Shown: positions 1 through 8,289, numbered from the stretch's first letter. The stretch: 64,000 nt of DNA from Algibacter miyuki (GCF_042427745.1 NZ_JBHMFA010000010.1); one strand, 5' to 3'. Numbers and translations: made by a program. Notes: generated by a model from the letters alone, not told the origin.

Positions 1-149
1 TTATGGATTCTGAACTTAAAAATGTAGCTTAGTAGCTAACAAAAAAAAGCAACGTTTGTTGCGTTAGAACCTTGAATGCAGCAAAAACCAACAAAATTTT
101 AATTTTTGTACGTGGAATTTGAGCAAAATAGCTGAATAAAAAAACTGAA

Positions 150-308
150 ATGGAAAAACTAAAAACCACGGGAAAAAGCAGTATGCGATTTTTGCAAATC
201 TTTCCAGACATTAATGTTGACGCGGAAAAACGGAATAAAGTAATTCTTTTAAATCATAAATTCAACATGTTGAAATTGAGAATCATAACAAACAAAAAAA
301 ATGACTGA
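150..308 (+). CDS. possible tiny ORF, 52 aa, unrecognised
   Basis: An open frame runs from ATG at 150 to TGA at 306-308 and would encode a short, lysine-rich, soluble-looking peptide (MEKLKTTGKS start). Its stop overlaps the start of the next tiny ORF by 8 bases (ATGACTGA), which is the only sign that it may be a translated unit. No family is recognised. It may equally be a chance frame or the remnant of a longer gene, because the surrounding DNA is full of decayed genes. Confidence 0.2.
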   Translation: MEKLKTTGKSSMRFLQIFPDINVDAEKRNKVILLNHKFNMLKLRIITNKKND

Positions 309-423
309 AAGCAACAAGAAATACTTTCGAATTTTAGGAATCATTGTTTCAATTGTAATAATTTTACTTTTTATAGATTTTATTTTTGAAAATTTCATTA
401 GTGGTTGGTATAATCCAAAATAA
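301..423 (+). CDS. small single-span membrane protein, 40 aa
   Basis: ATG at 301 opens a 40-codon frame closed by TAA at 421-423. The peptide has a charged N-terminus (MTESNKKYFR), one hydrophobic segment rich in Ile, Val, Leu and Phe at about residues 11-28, and a short tail ending GWYNPK. This is a typical layout for a one-pass small membrane protein. An in-frame TAA at 286-288 makes 301 the first possible ATG. The function is unknown. The coherent hydrophobic block favours a real gene over chance, but only moderately. Confidence 0.4.
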   Translation: MTESNKKYFRILGIIVSIVIILLFIDFIFENFISGWYNPK

Positions 424-548
424 CTTGAATAAAAATATGAACAGAAAAAATGCACTAAACCCCAACAAAGTATAAAAATAATCGCTTAAATTCGTGCTCT
501 ACCAAAGGGCCTTGCGTGTTTATACCCAACCGTTAGCAAACAGCAGAA
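424..548. other. intergenic accessory spacer
   Basis: No gene is seen in these 125 bases. Just before the next start lies the string CCCAACCGTTAGCAAACAG. A related-looking CTAACC...CCGTT string flanks the far side of the neighbouring gene near 1062-1082, so the gene may sit between two copies of a family of spacer elements. That is inference from eye matching. Confidence 0.35.
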
Positions 549-974
549 ATGAAAATAAAATTCAAAAAAAAAAGATTACTTACGAATTTAATCCTCGGAA
601 TAGTTTGGATTGGACTTGGAGTATTTAATGTATGGGAAGCCGAAAATAATCGTTGGTCTGATTATGGTTATTTAATAATTGGAATTTTATACGTTGGACA
701 TTATTTGTACGATTTGACAAATCAATATCTAACGATAGAAAACGGAACGATTCGAAAAAATGGACTTTATGGATTTAGAAAAAAAATAAATCTAAATGAA
801 ATAAATTAGATTAAAAAATTTGCAGGAGATTATAAGCTGAAAACAGAACAAAAGGAATTGAAAATCAATACGGAATTAATTGACAAAGATTCGCTGACTG
901 AATTGAATAAAATATTGGCGGAACTGAATTTACCACCTGAAAAAACGCCATTTGCTACCACCTTGTGTAATTAA
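549..974 (+). pseudogene. small membrane protein gene interrupted by TAG
   Basis: The frame opens at ATG 549 and codes for a basic N-terminus (MKIKFKKKRLL), two hydrophobic segments at about residues 12-28 and 39-56, then a short soluble part. It is cut by TAG at 807-809. The same frame continues without another stop to TAA at 972-974 and reads sensibly (IKKFAGDYKLK, then KELKINTELIDKDSLTEL), giving a plausible 141-residue protein. A single-base change from TGG (Trp) would create this TAG. The full-length form resembles small two-span membrane proteins common in flavobacterial accessory regions, of unknown function. The alternative is that the first 86 residues still make a shortened but stable protein. 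Confidence 0.6.
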
Positions 975-1082
975 TTGCTTTTACTTGCTTACTTGGAAAA
1001 TTCCTTAGGAATTTTCTCGGGTTCGTATTTGCTTATTAAATTAGTTACTTAATCACGCAACTAACCATATACAAGACCGTTT
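955..1082. repeat. palindromic intergenic element
   Basis: A perfect inverted repeat GAAAATTCC (996-1004), TTA, GGAATTTTC (1008-1016) sits in the middle of a spacer. The spacer contains TTACTTGCTTACTTG on its left and GTATTTGCTTATT on its right, and ends with CTAACCATATACAAGACCGTT. There is no T-run after the stem, so it is not a classical terminator. The look (palindrome core, CTAACC/CCGTT edge, next to a short accessory gene) suggests an interspersed repeat or attC-like recombination spacer. This is inference; no second full copy exists in the window. Confidence 0.4.
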
Positions 1083-1131
1083 TTATATATTATAGAGAAA
1101 ATTAGTAACTATCAAATTAACTCTGAATAAC

Positions 1132-1638
1132 TTGAAAAAGATAATAACTTTATATTTTATTCTAAATTGTTGGAATTTAACTTTTGGTCAAAATGAAAAA
1201 TTTGACTCAATTAATTCAATAATATCAAAAATTGAATCGAACAAAAACCTGAATAAATCTAAATTTGATTACAACAAACTAAATCCTGTTTTAATAACAA
1301 AAGGTTCAACATTAGAAGTCTGGAGTAAGAATGCTGAAATATTAAAAACAAAAGAAAGAATGCTTTTATCTTGGGGTATTTTTATTGGAGTAACTTATTT
1401 TTCAGAGAATAAACCAATTCAATATTTTGAAATTGAAAAGAATTTTGAAACAGAAGAAAAAAATTATAAAAAATCAATTCAAGTTTTTAAAATTGAATAT
1501 TATTATTTAAACTGTAATAATCTTTTAAACTGTATAAAAATTGAAGGTGAAAGAAAAAATAGTTTTGGGGATATAAAATATCTTCCTAAAGCACACATAA
1601 CTCCTTTGAAATATGCAAAAAAAGCATTGAAGATTTAA
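1132..1638 (+). CDS. secreted hypothetical protein, 168 aa
   Basis: The frame starts with TTG at 1132; no in-frame ATG lies upstream that would give a better N-terminus. The product begins with a clear signal peptide (MKKIITLYFILNC core, likely cut after NLTFG or at FGQ), followed by a very Lys/Asn/Glu-rich mature domain with several aromatic residues and two cysteines near CNNLLNC. It probably lies in the periplasm or is exported. No family is recognised. The base composition is as AT-rich as the neighbouring accessory DNA, suggesting a cargo-type gene. Confidence is moderate that it is real and low on any role. Confidence 0.5.
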   Translation: MKKIITLYFILNCWNLTFGQNEKFDSINSIISKIESNKNLNKSKFDYNKLNPVLITKGSTLEVWSKNAEILKTKERMLLSWGIFIGVTYFSENKPIQYFEIEKNFETEEKNYKKSIQVFKIEYYYLNCNNLLNCIKIEGERKNSFGDIKYLPKAHITPLKYAKKALKI

Positions 1639-1731
1639 AATAAAAACTAAAAAACAACAATTTACCAACACCATGTTTAAAAATTGCTAAATTAGCCCTT
1701 AATCAAAGGTCGTTGCCATTCATTGGCGGAA

Positions 1732-1754
1732 TGTACTTTCCTGAAATAGGTTGA
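1732..1754 (+). repeat. left terminal inverted repeat of the IS
   Basis: The 23 bases start TGTACTTTCCTG and end TAGGTTGA. They pair with the right end at 3047-3069 with four mismatches. The first remnant transposase codon lies 54 bases further in. Confidence 0.7.
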
Positions 1755-1785
1755 TTAAAAATTAAACCATTAATTATAGTCCCTT

Positions 1786-2077
1786 ATGAAAACAGAAAAT
1801 GAACACTGGCGAAAAAAAAGCTCCCAAAAAGTAAGTCTAGAAACTAAACTTTTAGTCATTGATCAAATTCTTAACGGACACCTTTCCAACAACCAAGCTT
1901 CAAAAAAGTATGATGTTTCTAGAACATCATTACCTATTTTGGATAAGAAAATATAGTATCTTAGTACAACAAAACATGGGTATGAGCAAAAACGATGAAA
2001 TCAAAAGGTTAAAGAAAAAAATCGAAGAACTTGAATTCCAGAAAGACTTCCAACAAGACATTACAGCTAACATCTAA
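1786..2077 (+). pseudogene. IS3-family orfA remnant (frameshifted)
   Basis: ATG at 1786 opens a frame encoding a helix-turn-helix region (ETKLLVIDQILNG, then NNQASKKYDVSRTSL) that ends at a TAG near 1954. The continuing C-terminal half is in another frame and gives the leucine-zipper-like coiled coil (MSKNDEIKRLKKKIEELEF, then QKDFQQDI), stopped by TAA at 2075-2077. At least one frameshift therefore lies in about 1900-1950. In the intact family OrfA binds the IS ends and takes part in programmed frameshifting with OrfB. Here it cannot make a whole protein. Confidence 0.7.
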
Positions 2078-3006
2078 CTCATTACAGGCGTCGATATGTC
2101 AAAAAAGTCATTACCCAAAACATTAGCAAAAGAAGAAAGACCGTATAAAAGAAAATGGCTCTATGGATGTTTTGAGATATCTAAATAAGCTTTTCACAAA
2201 AGGCTCGAAGCTCAACAAAAACAAGACGTAGACCAGTAAAGACTAATCAAAATGGTTAAGGACTACAGAAAAAAAGTAGGATCTAAAACTGGTGGCACAA
2301 AACTATACTTTGAACTAAAGCAAAACTTTATAAACGCTGATATTAAAATTGGTAGAGACAAGTTTTATAGGCTCCTTAGATTAAACAATCTTTTGATTCC
2401 TAAAAACAAAAATGACATTAAACCACAAACTCTAACCATATGTATAAAAAATATCATAATCTTGTCAAAGACCACGTAACTACTAGACCGAAACAGCTTT
2501 GGGTAAGCGATATTACATACATTAAAACTGAAAATGGACACAATTACTTAGATCTAGTAACAGATGCTTATTCTAAGCAAATTATGGGATACAAAATTGA
2601 TAACCATATAAGATACATCCCTTTGTAAAGATGCGCTGGCTATGATTATTAAAAACAGAAAATATCCCCAAAAAAAACTCATTCATCATTCTGATAGAGG
2701 TTTTCAATACTGTAATCCGAAGTATATAATATTACAATGAGTATGACAGAACAATACGACTCACATGAAAACACTGTAAATAAACGCATTAATAGAACAC
2801 TAAAATATGAATACGGACTAATACAAATTATTAAAAGTACTCAGTTAGCTCAGAAAATGACTAAACAAGCTGTATATATTTATAACAATCTAAGAATTCA
2901 TTTTAGCCTCAATTTAAGAAAATCTGCTGAGATACATTTAAACCAAAACATCAAATACAAATCATATCGAAGAAATAATGTAAATTTACCTGAACTAACT
3001 ATTTAG
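2078..3006 (+). pseudogene. IS3-family orfB transposase remnant
   Basis: Conserved pieces of a DDE (rve) transposase are spread over all three frames. They are CFEISK followed by TAA and then AFHKRLEAQQKQDVDQ followed by a second TAA; then GTKLYFEL and KIGRDKFYRLLR; then WVSDITYIKTENGHNYLDLV (first catalytic Asp) in a second frame; then HHSDRGFQYCNP (second Asp) in a third; then a final piece up to the TAG/TTTAG end at 3006. The last piece reads ENTVNKRINRTLK where active relatives have Glu in place of the Lys after Asn, so the third catalytic acid also seems lost. Two Gln-to-TAA changes and at least three frameshifts make it inactive. Confidence 0.75.
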
Positions 3007-3046
3007 AATATAAATAATTTAAAGCTATAAATTAGACCAAAAAAGG

Positions 3047-3069
3047 TCAACCTATATCAGCATAATACA
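3047..3069 (-). repeat. right terminal inverted repeat of the IS
   Basis: The reverse complement starts TGTATTATGCTG and ends TAGGTTGA, matching the left end at 19 of 23 positions. It lies 41 bases after the end of the transposase remnant. Confidence 0.7.
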
Positions 3070-3197
3070 AATTCAACATAACCAATAAAACATACTTTGT
3101 TGTTTGCTTCTAATTTTATTCGAAAATCTTAGTGTACAAAAGCATAGCTTCTCATATACAAGTACGTTGTTAACTTCTTTTTTTTTAAAAAAACAGT

Positions 3198-3602
3198 ATG
3201 AATAAAAAAACAGGTTTAAAAGAAGTCATTTATATCGGAATTGGCGGCATGGTTGGTGGTGGGATTTTCGCAGTACTCGGGCTTGCAGTATCACTTGCCA
3301 AAGTCGGAACACCAATAGCTTTCTTATTCGCTGGTATTTTAGCTTTAATAACGCCCTACAGTTATGTTAACCTATCAAAAAAGTATCCGGACAAGGGAGG
3401 AACCGTTAAATTCATTAATCAAGGTTTCGGTTAAACAATATTTAGTGGTGGTAATAATAACCTTTTGTGGATTAGTTACATTATAATGCTTTACGCTTCA
3501 GCATTTGGCTCTTACGCACCAAATTTATTCGAGTTAACATACAACAAAATCTTTGACTCTCAAATCTATGCAAGTGTAATTATTGGGATTTGCATTTTAT
3601 AA
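3198..3602 (+). pseudogene. truncated APC-family amino acid permease
   Basis: ATG at 3198 starts a recognisable APC superfamily N-terminus: GLKEVIYIGIGGMVGGGIF (TM1 with the glycine-rich unwound helix), a second span, and KYPDKGGTVKFINQGFG. It is then cut by TAA at 3432-3434, probably from AAA (Lys). The same frame continues as TIFSGGNNNLLWISY, then IIMLYASAFGSYAPN, and ends at TAA 3600-3602 after about three spans. Intact permeases of the family have about 400 or more residues and 12 spans, so most of the gene is missing. The MarC gene begins 34 bases later, so a deletion probably joined the two. Confidence 0.75.
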
Positions 3603-3636
3603 GAGTTCATTTATAAAAAAAAAGAAAAAAAATAAT

Positions 3637-4257
3637 ATGGATAATTTAATCACATTTTCAATCACCGTTTTCACTGGATTCTTCGCAATTATGAATCCTA
3701 TTTCTAACATGCCAATATTCCTAAGTTTAGTTGAAGGAGCTGACAAAAAAACAAAACAAAGAATAAACTTAAAAGCCATATCGGTTGCCTTTATTATTGT
3801 TACTGTGTTTGTTGTTTTAGGGAAATTCATCTTTGAATTATTCGGAATAACAATACCTGCATTTAAAATAACGGGAGGTATATTAATATTCTATGTCGGT
3901 TTTGAGATGTTACAGTCTAAAAAATCCAATGTTAAACATATAAAGAATTTTAATATTGATGAAAATATTGCCATATCACCTTTAGCTATACCTATTTTAG
4001 CTGGACCTGGAACAATTGTTACAGCTATGAATTTTGTTTCTCATGCATCCTATATTCATATTGCCTTAGTTATACTAATTTTCGGAATTATGTGTTTACT
4101 AACCTATATAACATTTAATTTAAGCGATTTTATTGCCAAAAAAATTGGAGACAATGTAATTTCTGTTATCGGAAAATTAATGGGACTAATCATAGCAATT
4201 ATTGGAACAGGTATGATTATCGAAGGAATAAAAATATCATTTAATTTAACAAGTTAA
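3637..4257 (+). CDS. MarC family integral membrane protein
   Basis: This 206-aa protein belongs to the MarC/YchE family (UPF0056), six-span inner-membrane proteins of unsettled function. Despite the name, a role in multiple antibiotic resistance has not held up for E. coli MarC. Seen here: FFAIMNPISNMPIFLSL, the family's Asn-Pro motif in the first span; ITGGILIFYVGFEML; and PLAIPILAGPGTIVTAM, the second conserved loop; followed by three further hydrophobic spans. The start at 3637 is chosen over an in-frame ATG at 3583 because the extra residues are a poly-Lys run derived from the decayed permease and family members begin close to MDNLI. It stands alone between a pseudogene and a methyltransferase. 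Confidence 0.85.
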   Translation: MDNLITFSITVFTGFFAIMNPISNMPIFLSLVEGADKKTKQRINLKAISVAFIIVTVFVVLGKFIFELFGITIPAFKITGGILIFYVGFEMLQSKKSNVKHIKNFNIDENIAISPLAIPILAGPGTIVTAMNFVSHASYIHIALVILIFGIMCLLTYITFNLSDFIAKKIGDNVISVIGKLMGLIIAIIGTGMIIEGIKISFNLTS

Positions 4258-4436
4258 AAAACACATAGTACTGAGTAAAAACGGCAAAACCAATTAATTC
4301 TGAAATTAGAATAAAAACGTATTATGAAGATGAATTTCACTTTGCTCGTAATAACAAAAGTTAAATAGAATAAAAAAAATAACGGGTTACAACAAACAAC
4401 CGAGATGAAAAATGGATTATTTATTAAACTTTAGTT

Positions 4437-4444
4437 TAACTTTG
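4437..4444 (+). promoter_or_regulatory. TAnnTTTG -7 box before the methyltransferase
   Basis: TAACTTTG matches the Bacteroidota -7 consensus TAnnTTTG. It would leave a leader of about 45-50 bases before ATG 4498. No convincing TTG -33 element is seen at the usual distance, so this is a partial match. Confidence 0.4.
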
Positions 4445-4497
4445 CTTCTATAGTTGGATCTTAAATAACACTCCAATTTATTTATAAAAGAGACAAA

Positions 4498-5334
4498 ATG
4501 TTTGTAAAAAAAGTTCGAAAAGTAAATCATATTGCATTAGCGAAATTCAATGAAAAGGATACATTGAAAAAAATAAAAGGAGAAGTTTTTGGAGAAGAAA
4601 TTGTACAAGCATTTTTTGAAACAAAATCTCAAAACCATTCTCAAGACTTGAAATCAATCTTCAATGACCTTGAAGGTTTCAGAAAAGAACTTTTAGCGCT
4701 AAACACCAAAATTGATTATAGCCTATTTGAACCAAATCTTGAACAGGAAGTTGGCACTATTTGTAAAAAAGCGTCTTCTCCTCAAAACTGGTGTGAATTT
4801 TTCTTTTTGGTTTCACATTATATAAATGCTAAAAAAATATTAGAAATTGGAACAAACCTGGGTGTTTCAGGACAATACTATCTAAAATCATTAATGTTAA
4901 ATTCTAAAACAGATAATGATATTAATTTAACAACCATTGAAGGCATTCAAGGTTTATGCGATATCGCTGAAACCCGATTTAAATCTATAACACCAAACCA
5001 TGATAATTTCAACATAATATGTGGACTTTATGATGACGTGCTTCCGGCTATTATTGAGACAGACACAAAATTCGACCTCATCTTTATTGATGGCAACCAT
5101 ACTTATGATGCGACACTTCGCTATTATAAAATGCTTCTTTCTAATGTTTCAGAAAAAGCTATAATTATATTTGATGATATAAACTGGAGCCCAGAAATGA
5201 TTAAAGTTTGGCAAGAAATTAAAAAAACCGACTATAGCTATTCCATAGACTTCTTCAAACTTGGTTTAATTATTATAGATAAAACGCAAACAGGAAAAAC
5301 ACCTAACGACTACAATTTATTTGTCTCTTTATAA
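4498..5334 (+). CDS. class I SAM-dependent methyltransferase (Methyltransf_24-like)
   Basis: This is a 278-aa soluble protein. Residues about 110-260 form a Rossmann methyltransferase: KKILEIGTNLGVSGQYYL is motif I (SAM-binding E-x-G-x-x-x-G), TTIEG is the acidic end of strand 2, and KFDLIFIDGNHTYDATLRYY is the motif IV region seen in class I enzymes of the Methyltransf_24/COMT type. The N-terminal 90 residues contain a helical region with FNDLEGFRKELLALN. The substrate cannot be told. It is monocistronic, flanked by spacers of about 200 bases. Acidic DGNH and DD residues could bind a metal as in catechol-type O-methyltransferases. Confidence 0.75.
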   Translation: MFVKKVRKVNHIALAKFNEKDTLKKIKGEVFGEEIVQAFFETKSQNHSQDLKSIFNDLEGFRKELLALNTKIDYSLFEPNLEQEVGTICKKASSPQNWCEFFFLVSHYINAKKILEIGTNLGVSGQYYLKSLMLNSKTDNDINLTTIEGIQGLCDIAETRFKSITPNHDNFNIICGLYDDVLPAIIETDTKFDLIFIDGNHTYDATLRYYKMLLSNVSEKAIIIFDDINWSPEMIKVWQEIKKTDYSYSIDFFKLGLIIIDKTQTGKTPNDYNLFVSL

Positions 5335-5524
5335 AACAACAATTTAGAAGCGCAATAAAGGATTTCTGGTTTAAATATTTACTAAATAGAATCTTTACTG
5401 CGTTATAAATTCACATCTCACAAATCTCATTAAGCTATTGAAATGATGACAGCGATGAACCCATTATATTCTGAATAAAAACGGGAAATCCATACTTCGC
5501 GTACAGAAAAAGTTTTACTAAAAA

Positions 5525-6901
5525 CTAGTTTAAATCCACCTTAATGGTGAAAAGAAAAGTGGTTCCAATACCGAAATCACTTTCCACACGAATATCCCCA
5601 CCTAGCATTTCAACATAAGCCTTAACGATAGATAAACCTATACCTGAGCCATGTAAAGCCTTTAAGTTTTGCTCATCAACCTGATAAAATGTTTCAAATA
5701 TTTTATCAAAATCTTCCCGATGAATCCCAATACCATTATCTTTTAATCGAAAGGCTAAATATGATTCATCACGGCGTTCACACCATAATTCAACATCTCC
5801 TTTTTCAGTATATTTAATCGCATTTTTCACAAGATGTTTTAATATATAAACCAACTTTACATTATCCGAACTTATAAAAGCATCCTGTACTCCAATGACG
5901 TTTTTTACGAGTAAACCCAAACCTTTCCCCTTGGCTTTTGGTAAAAATGTTTCGTAAATATCAGTAATCGTTTCATTAACATTAAACGTTTTAATATTAA
6001 CATCTTTAGCACCAGACTCTATTACCGAAATATTTAGAATATCGGTCATAATATCCAATAATGTTTCACCACTTTCTTCGATAATTTCTAAATATTCTTG
6101 ATAATCTTTATCATCAACATTATAAACTTTTAAAAATTCCGTACAGCCCAAAATCCCGTACATAGGCGTTCGTATTTCATGACTCATGTTAGCGAGAAAA
6201 GCAGATTTCAATTTATCAGATTGCTCTGCCCTATTTTTAGCCACCAATACATTTTGATGTTTTTCAGTAAGTTCTAATTGCAATTTATTCTCTTTTACCA
6301 AAGCACTATGCAACTGATTAACCAAAAAAGACACCGAAAAAACCAATAATAAGTTAAAAAGCAAATCGTTAATTATAATCACAAATAACAATTCTACTTC
6401 ATAACCTTTGTATGCTGGTAAATCAATCCATTGAAAATAAACGGATAAAATTAAAACTAAGTAAAAAAACGCCGCCGCTAACAATGCTAATAATCCATGT
6501 TTGCGACCACTAAACAGAGTAATTATAATGGTTAAAACAAAAACCAACATACTGCCATTACCTTTAAAACCAAGTAAAGCCAACATCATAAATGCCAACA
6601 ACAAGAAGTTAATAGAAAATAACAGTTTTCTTGTTTTAAAGCTAATAGACCTACTAAATACATTAAATATTAAAACACAAAAGGCACTGGTATTAGTATA
6701 AAACACATGCATTTCATCCCTATAAATAGCGACATATGCACTAGCTATATAAGAGAAAGAACCAAAAACAAAAGTTAAAATTAAAATGGTTGCAAAAAGT
6801 TTATCTCGAAAATACGGCAGCCCTTCTTTCTCTTTTCTGTCGAACAAGCCAGAATACCGAAAATACCAATGCAGGAGCGACTCCCATATTTTGTTTAGCA
6901 T
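5525..6901 (-). CDS. membrane sensor histidine kinase
   Basis: This 458-aa kinase has about six hydrophobic spans in its first 205 residues (e.g. LFATILILTFVFGSFSYIA, MLVFVLTIIITLF) and no large periplasmic domain. A short coiled linker follows, then HisKA with LANMSHEIRTPMYGILG (phosphoacceptor His) and HATPase_c: N box HLVKNAIKYTEKGDVEL, G1 DNGIGI, F box FDKIFETFYQ, G2 GSGIGLSIVK. No receiver domain is fused and no response regulator is adjacent, so it is an orphan in this window. It is transcribed away from kynU, with a 116-base divergent spacer, but no regulatory link can be read from that alone. The spans may sense a membrane-soluble signal. Confidence 0.85.
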   Translation of the reverse strand: MLNKIWESLLHWYFRYSGLFDRKEKEGLPYFRDKLFATILILTFVFGSFSYIASAYVAIYRDEMHVFYTNTSAFCVLIFNVFSRSISFKTRKLLFSINFLLLAFMMLALLGFKGNGSMLVFVLTIIITLFSGRKHGLLALLAAAFFYLVLILSVYFQWIDLPAYKGYEVELLFVIIINDLLFNLLLVFSVSFLVNQLHSALVKENKLQLELTEKHQNVLVAKNRAEQSDKLKSAFLANMSHEIRTPMYGILGCTEFLKVYNVDDKDYQEYLEIIEESGETLLDIMTDILNISVIESGAKDVNIKTFNVNETITDIYETFLPKAKGKGLGLLVKNVIGVQDAFISSDNVKLVYILKHLVKNAIKYTEKGDVELWCERRDESYLAFRLKDNGIGIHREDFDKIFETFYQVDEQNLKALHGSGIGLSIVKAYVEMLGGDIRVESDFGIGTTFLFTIKVDLN

Positions 6902-6986
6902 AAATTAAGGTAAATTATAGGTTGATGCATTAAAGTTAAACAATTCCTACAAAATAACACCCAAATTATATATGATATAATTATGT

Positions 6987-6994
6987 TATTTTTG
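6987..6994 (+). promoter_or_regulatory. -7 box upstream of the kynurenine operon
   Basis: TATTTTTG fits TAnnTTTG and sits 24 bases before the TTG start of kynU. The transcript would begin near 7000, just downstream of an in-frame TAA (6997-6999). This supports a start at 7018 rather than further upstream. Confidence 0.4.
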
Positions 6995-7017
6995 CTTAAA
7001 CAGAAAAACCTAAAGCT

Positions 7018-8289
7018 TTGCCTGAATACAAATTAGGTCTAGAATTTGCCCAGCAACTAGACGCCAAAGACGCTATTAAATCGTATCGGAATCAATTCCA
7101 TATCCCAAAAGACAAAACGGGAAAAAATTTTATTTATATGACAGGGAACTCCCTTGGTCTTCAACCTAAAACGACAAAACAATACATAAACCAGGAGCTT
7201 GAAGATTGGGCGAACCTGGGTGTCGAAGGTCATTTCGAAGCTAAAAACCCTTGGCTACCTTATCATGAATTTTTAACTGAGAGCATGGCGAAAGTTGTTG
7301 GCGCAAAACCCCTTGAGGTTATTGTTATGAACACCCTAACCACCAACTTACACCTCATGATGGTGTCTTTTTATAAACCAACAAAAACACGCTATAAAAT
7401 CCTTATTGAAAGTGATGCTTTTCCTTCGGATAAATATGCTGTGGAATCGCAATTACGTCACCATGGTTTTGATGATAAGGAAGGTGTGGTGCTTTGGAAA
7501 CCAAGAAAAGGTGAAGAACTTCTTAATTATGACGACTTAGAAAAAATTTTAGAAACTCAAGGCGACGAGATTGCACTCATCATGCTTGGAGGCATTAACT
7601 ATTATACCGGTCAGTTTTTCGATTTAAAACGCATTGCAACACTGGGCCATAAATTTGGTTGTAATGTAGGGTTCGATTGTGCTCATGGCGCAGGTAACGT
7701 TCAATTAAACCTCCACGATTCAGGAGCTGACTTTGCTGTTTGGTGCACCTATAAATATTTAAATGCTGGCCCAGGAAGTTTGGGCGGTTGTTTTGTACAC
7801 GAACGCCACGCCCATAATAAAGAATTAAATCGCTTTACCGGCTGGTGGAGCCACAACAAAAAAACGCGATTCAATATGCGTAATGAATTCGATCAACTTC
7901 CTGGTGCGGAAGGTTGGCAACTGAGCAACCCTCCTATTCTGTCTATGGCTGCCATAAAAGCATCTTTAGATATGTTTCAGGAAGTAGGCATAGAAAATCT
8001 AGTAAAAAAATCTAAAACCCTTACAGGCTATTTCGAATTTCTATTAAAACAACTTGGCGAAGATGTTATTAAAATCATCACACCTTCACACCCAGAAGAA
8101 CGCGGTTGTCAACTGTCCATTCAAGTTAAAAACGCAAATAAAAATTTGCACGATAAGCTTACTGCATCGGGCGTAATTAGCGATTGGCGATCTCCCGACG
8201 TCATTAGATGTGCGCCTGTACCCTTATATAATTCTTATGAAGATATTTTTAATTTAGTTGAAAAATTAAAAGCCATTTTAGATGAATAA
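7018..8289 (+). CDS. kynU: kynureninase
   Basis: This 423-aa PLP enzyme (aspartate aminotransferase fold type I) cleaves L-kynurenine to anthranilate and alanine, or 3-hydroxykynurenine to 3-hydroxyanthranilate. Visible signs are FIYMTGNSLGLQPK near the N-terminus (phosphate and substrate region), FDCAHGAGN (cofactor-ring Asp region), and WCTYKYLNAGPGSLGGCF with the Schiff-base Lys at about residue 246. The C-terminal SDWRSPDVIRCAPVPLYNS is also characteristic. The start is TTG at 7018; an in-frame TAA at 6997 excludes longer forms and the ATG at 6983 is out of frame. Its end overlaps the kmo start by 8 bases, so translation is probably coupled. With kmo present, 3-hydroxykynurenine is the likely substrate in this pathway. 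Confidence 0.93.
   Translation: MPEYKLGLEFAQQLDAKDAIKSYRNQFHIPKDKTGKNFIYMTGNSLGLQPKTTKQYINQELEDWANLGVEGHFEAKNPWLPYHEFLTESMAKVVGAKPLEVIVMNTLTTNLHLMMVSFYKPTKTRYKILIESDAFPSDKYAVESQLRHHGFDDKEGVVLWKPRKGEELLNYDDLEKILETQGDEIALIMLGGINYYTGQFFDLKRIATLGHKFGCNVGFDCAHGAGNVQLNLHDSGADFAVWCTYKYLNAGPGSLGGCFVHERHAHNKELNRFTGWWSHNKKTRFNMRNEFDQLPGAEGWQLSNPPILSMAAIKASLDMFQEVGIENLVKKSKTLTGYFEFLLKQLGEDVIKIITPSHPEERGCQLSIQVKNANKNLHDKLTASGVISDWRSPDVIRCAPVPLYNSYEDIFNLVEKLKAILDE

Larger units (their letters stand above)
1732..3069 (+). mobile_element. degenerate IS3-family insertion sequence
   Basis: The terminal inverted repeats are visible: the left end at 1732-1754 (TGTACTTTCCTGAAATAGG then TTGA) and the right end at 3047-3069, whose reverse complement begins TGTATTATGCTGATATAGG. 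They match at 19 of 23 positions, and both start with TG as is usual for this family. Between them lie remnants of an orfA (HTH plus coiled coil) and an orfB (rve integrase fold). The total length of about 1.34 kb fits IS3 elements. The bases outside the ends (GAA left, AAT right) do not form an obvious target duplication, so the insertion is old or has been rearranged. Confidence 0.8.

Noticed and set aside
29..211. Minus-strand 60-aa hydrophobic frame
   Set aside because: It has no upstream signal, and its composition is what AT-rich antisense DNA gives (Phe, Leu, Ser rich). The plus strand has a competing short frame.
549..3602. Stop-codon readthrough or recoding as an explanation for the in-frame TAG and TAA codons
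   Set aside because: Both stop types plus frameshifts occur, only in accessory DNA; nearby housekeeping genes use the same codons as normal stops. Decay is simpler.
3583..3636. Longer N-terminus for the MarC protein
   Set aside because: The added residues are permease debris and a poly-Lys run; family members start at the later Met.
6983..6985. ATG at 6983 as the kynU start
   Set aside because: It is out of frame with the kynureninase reading frame.
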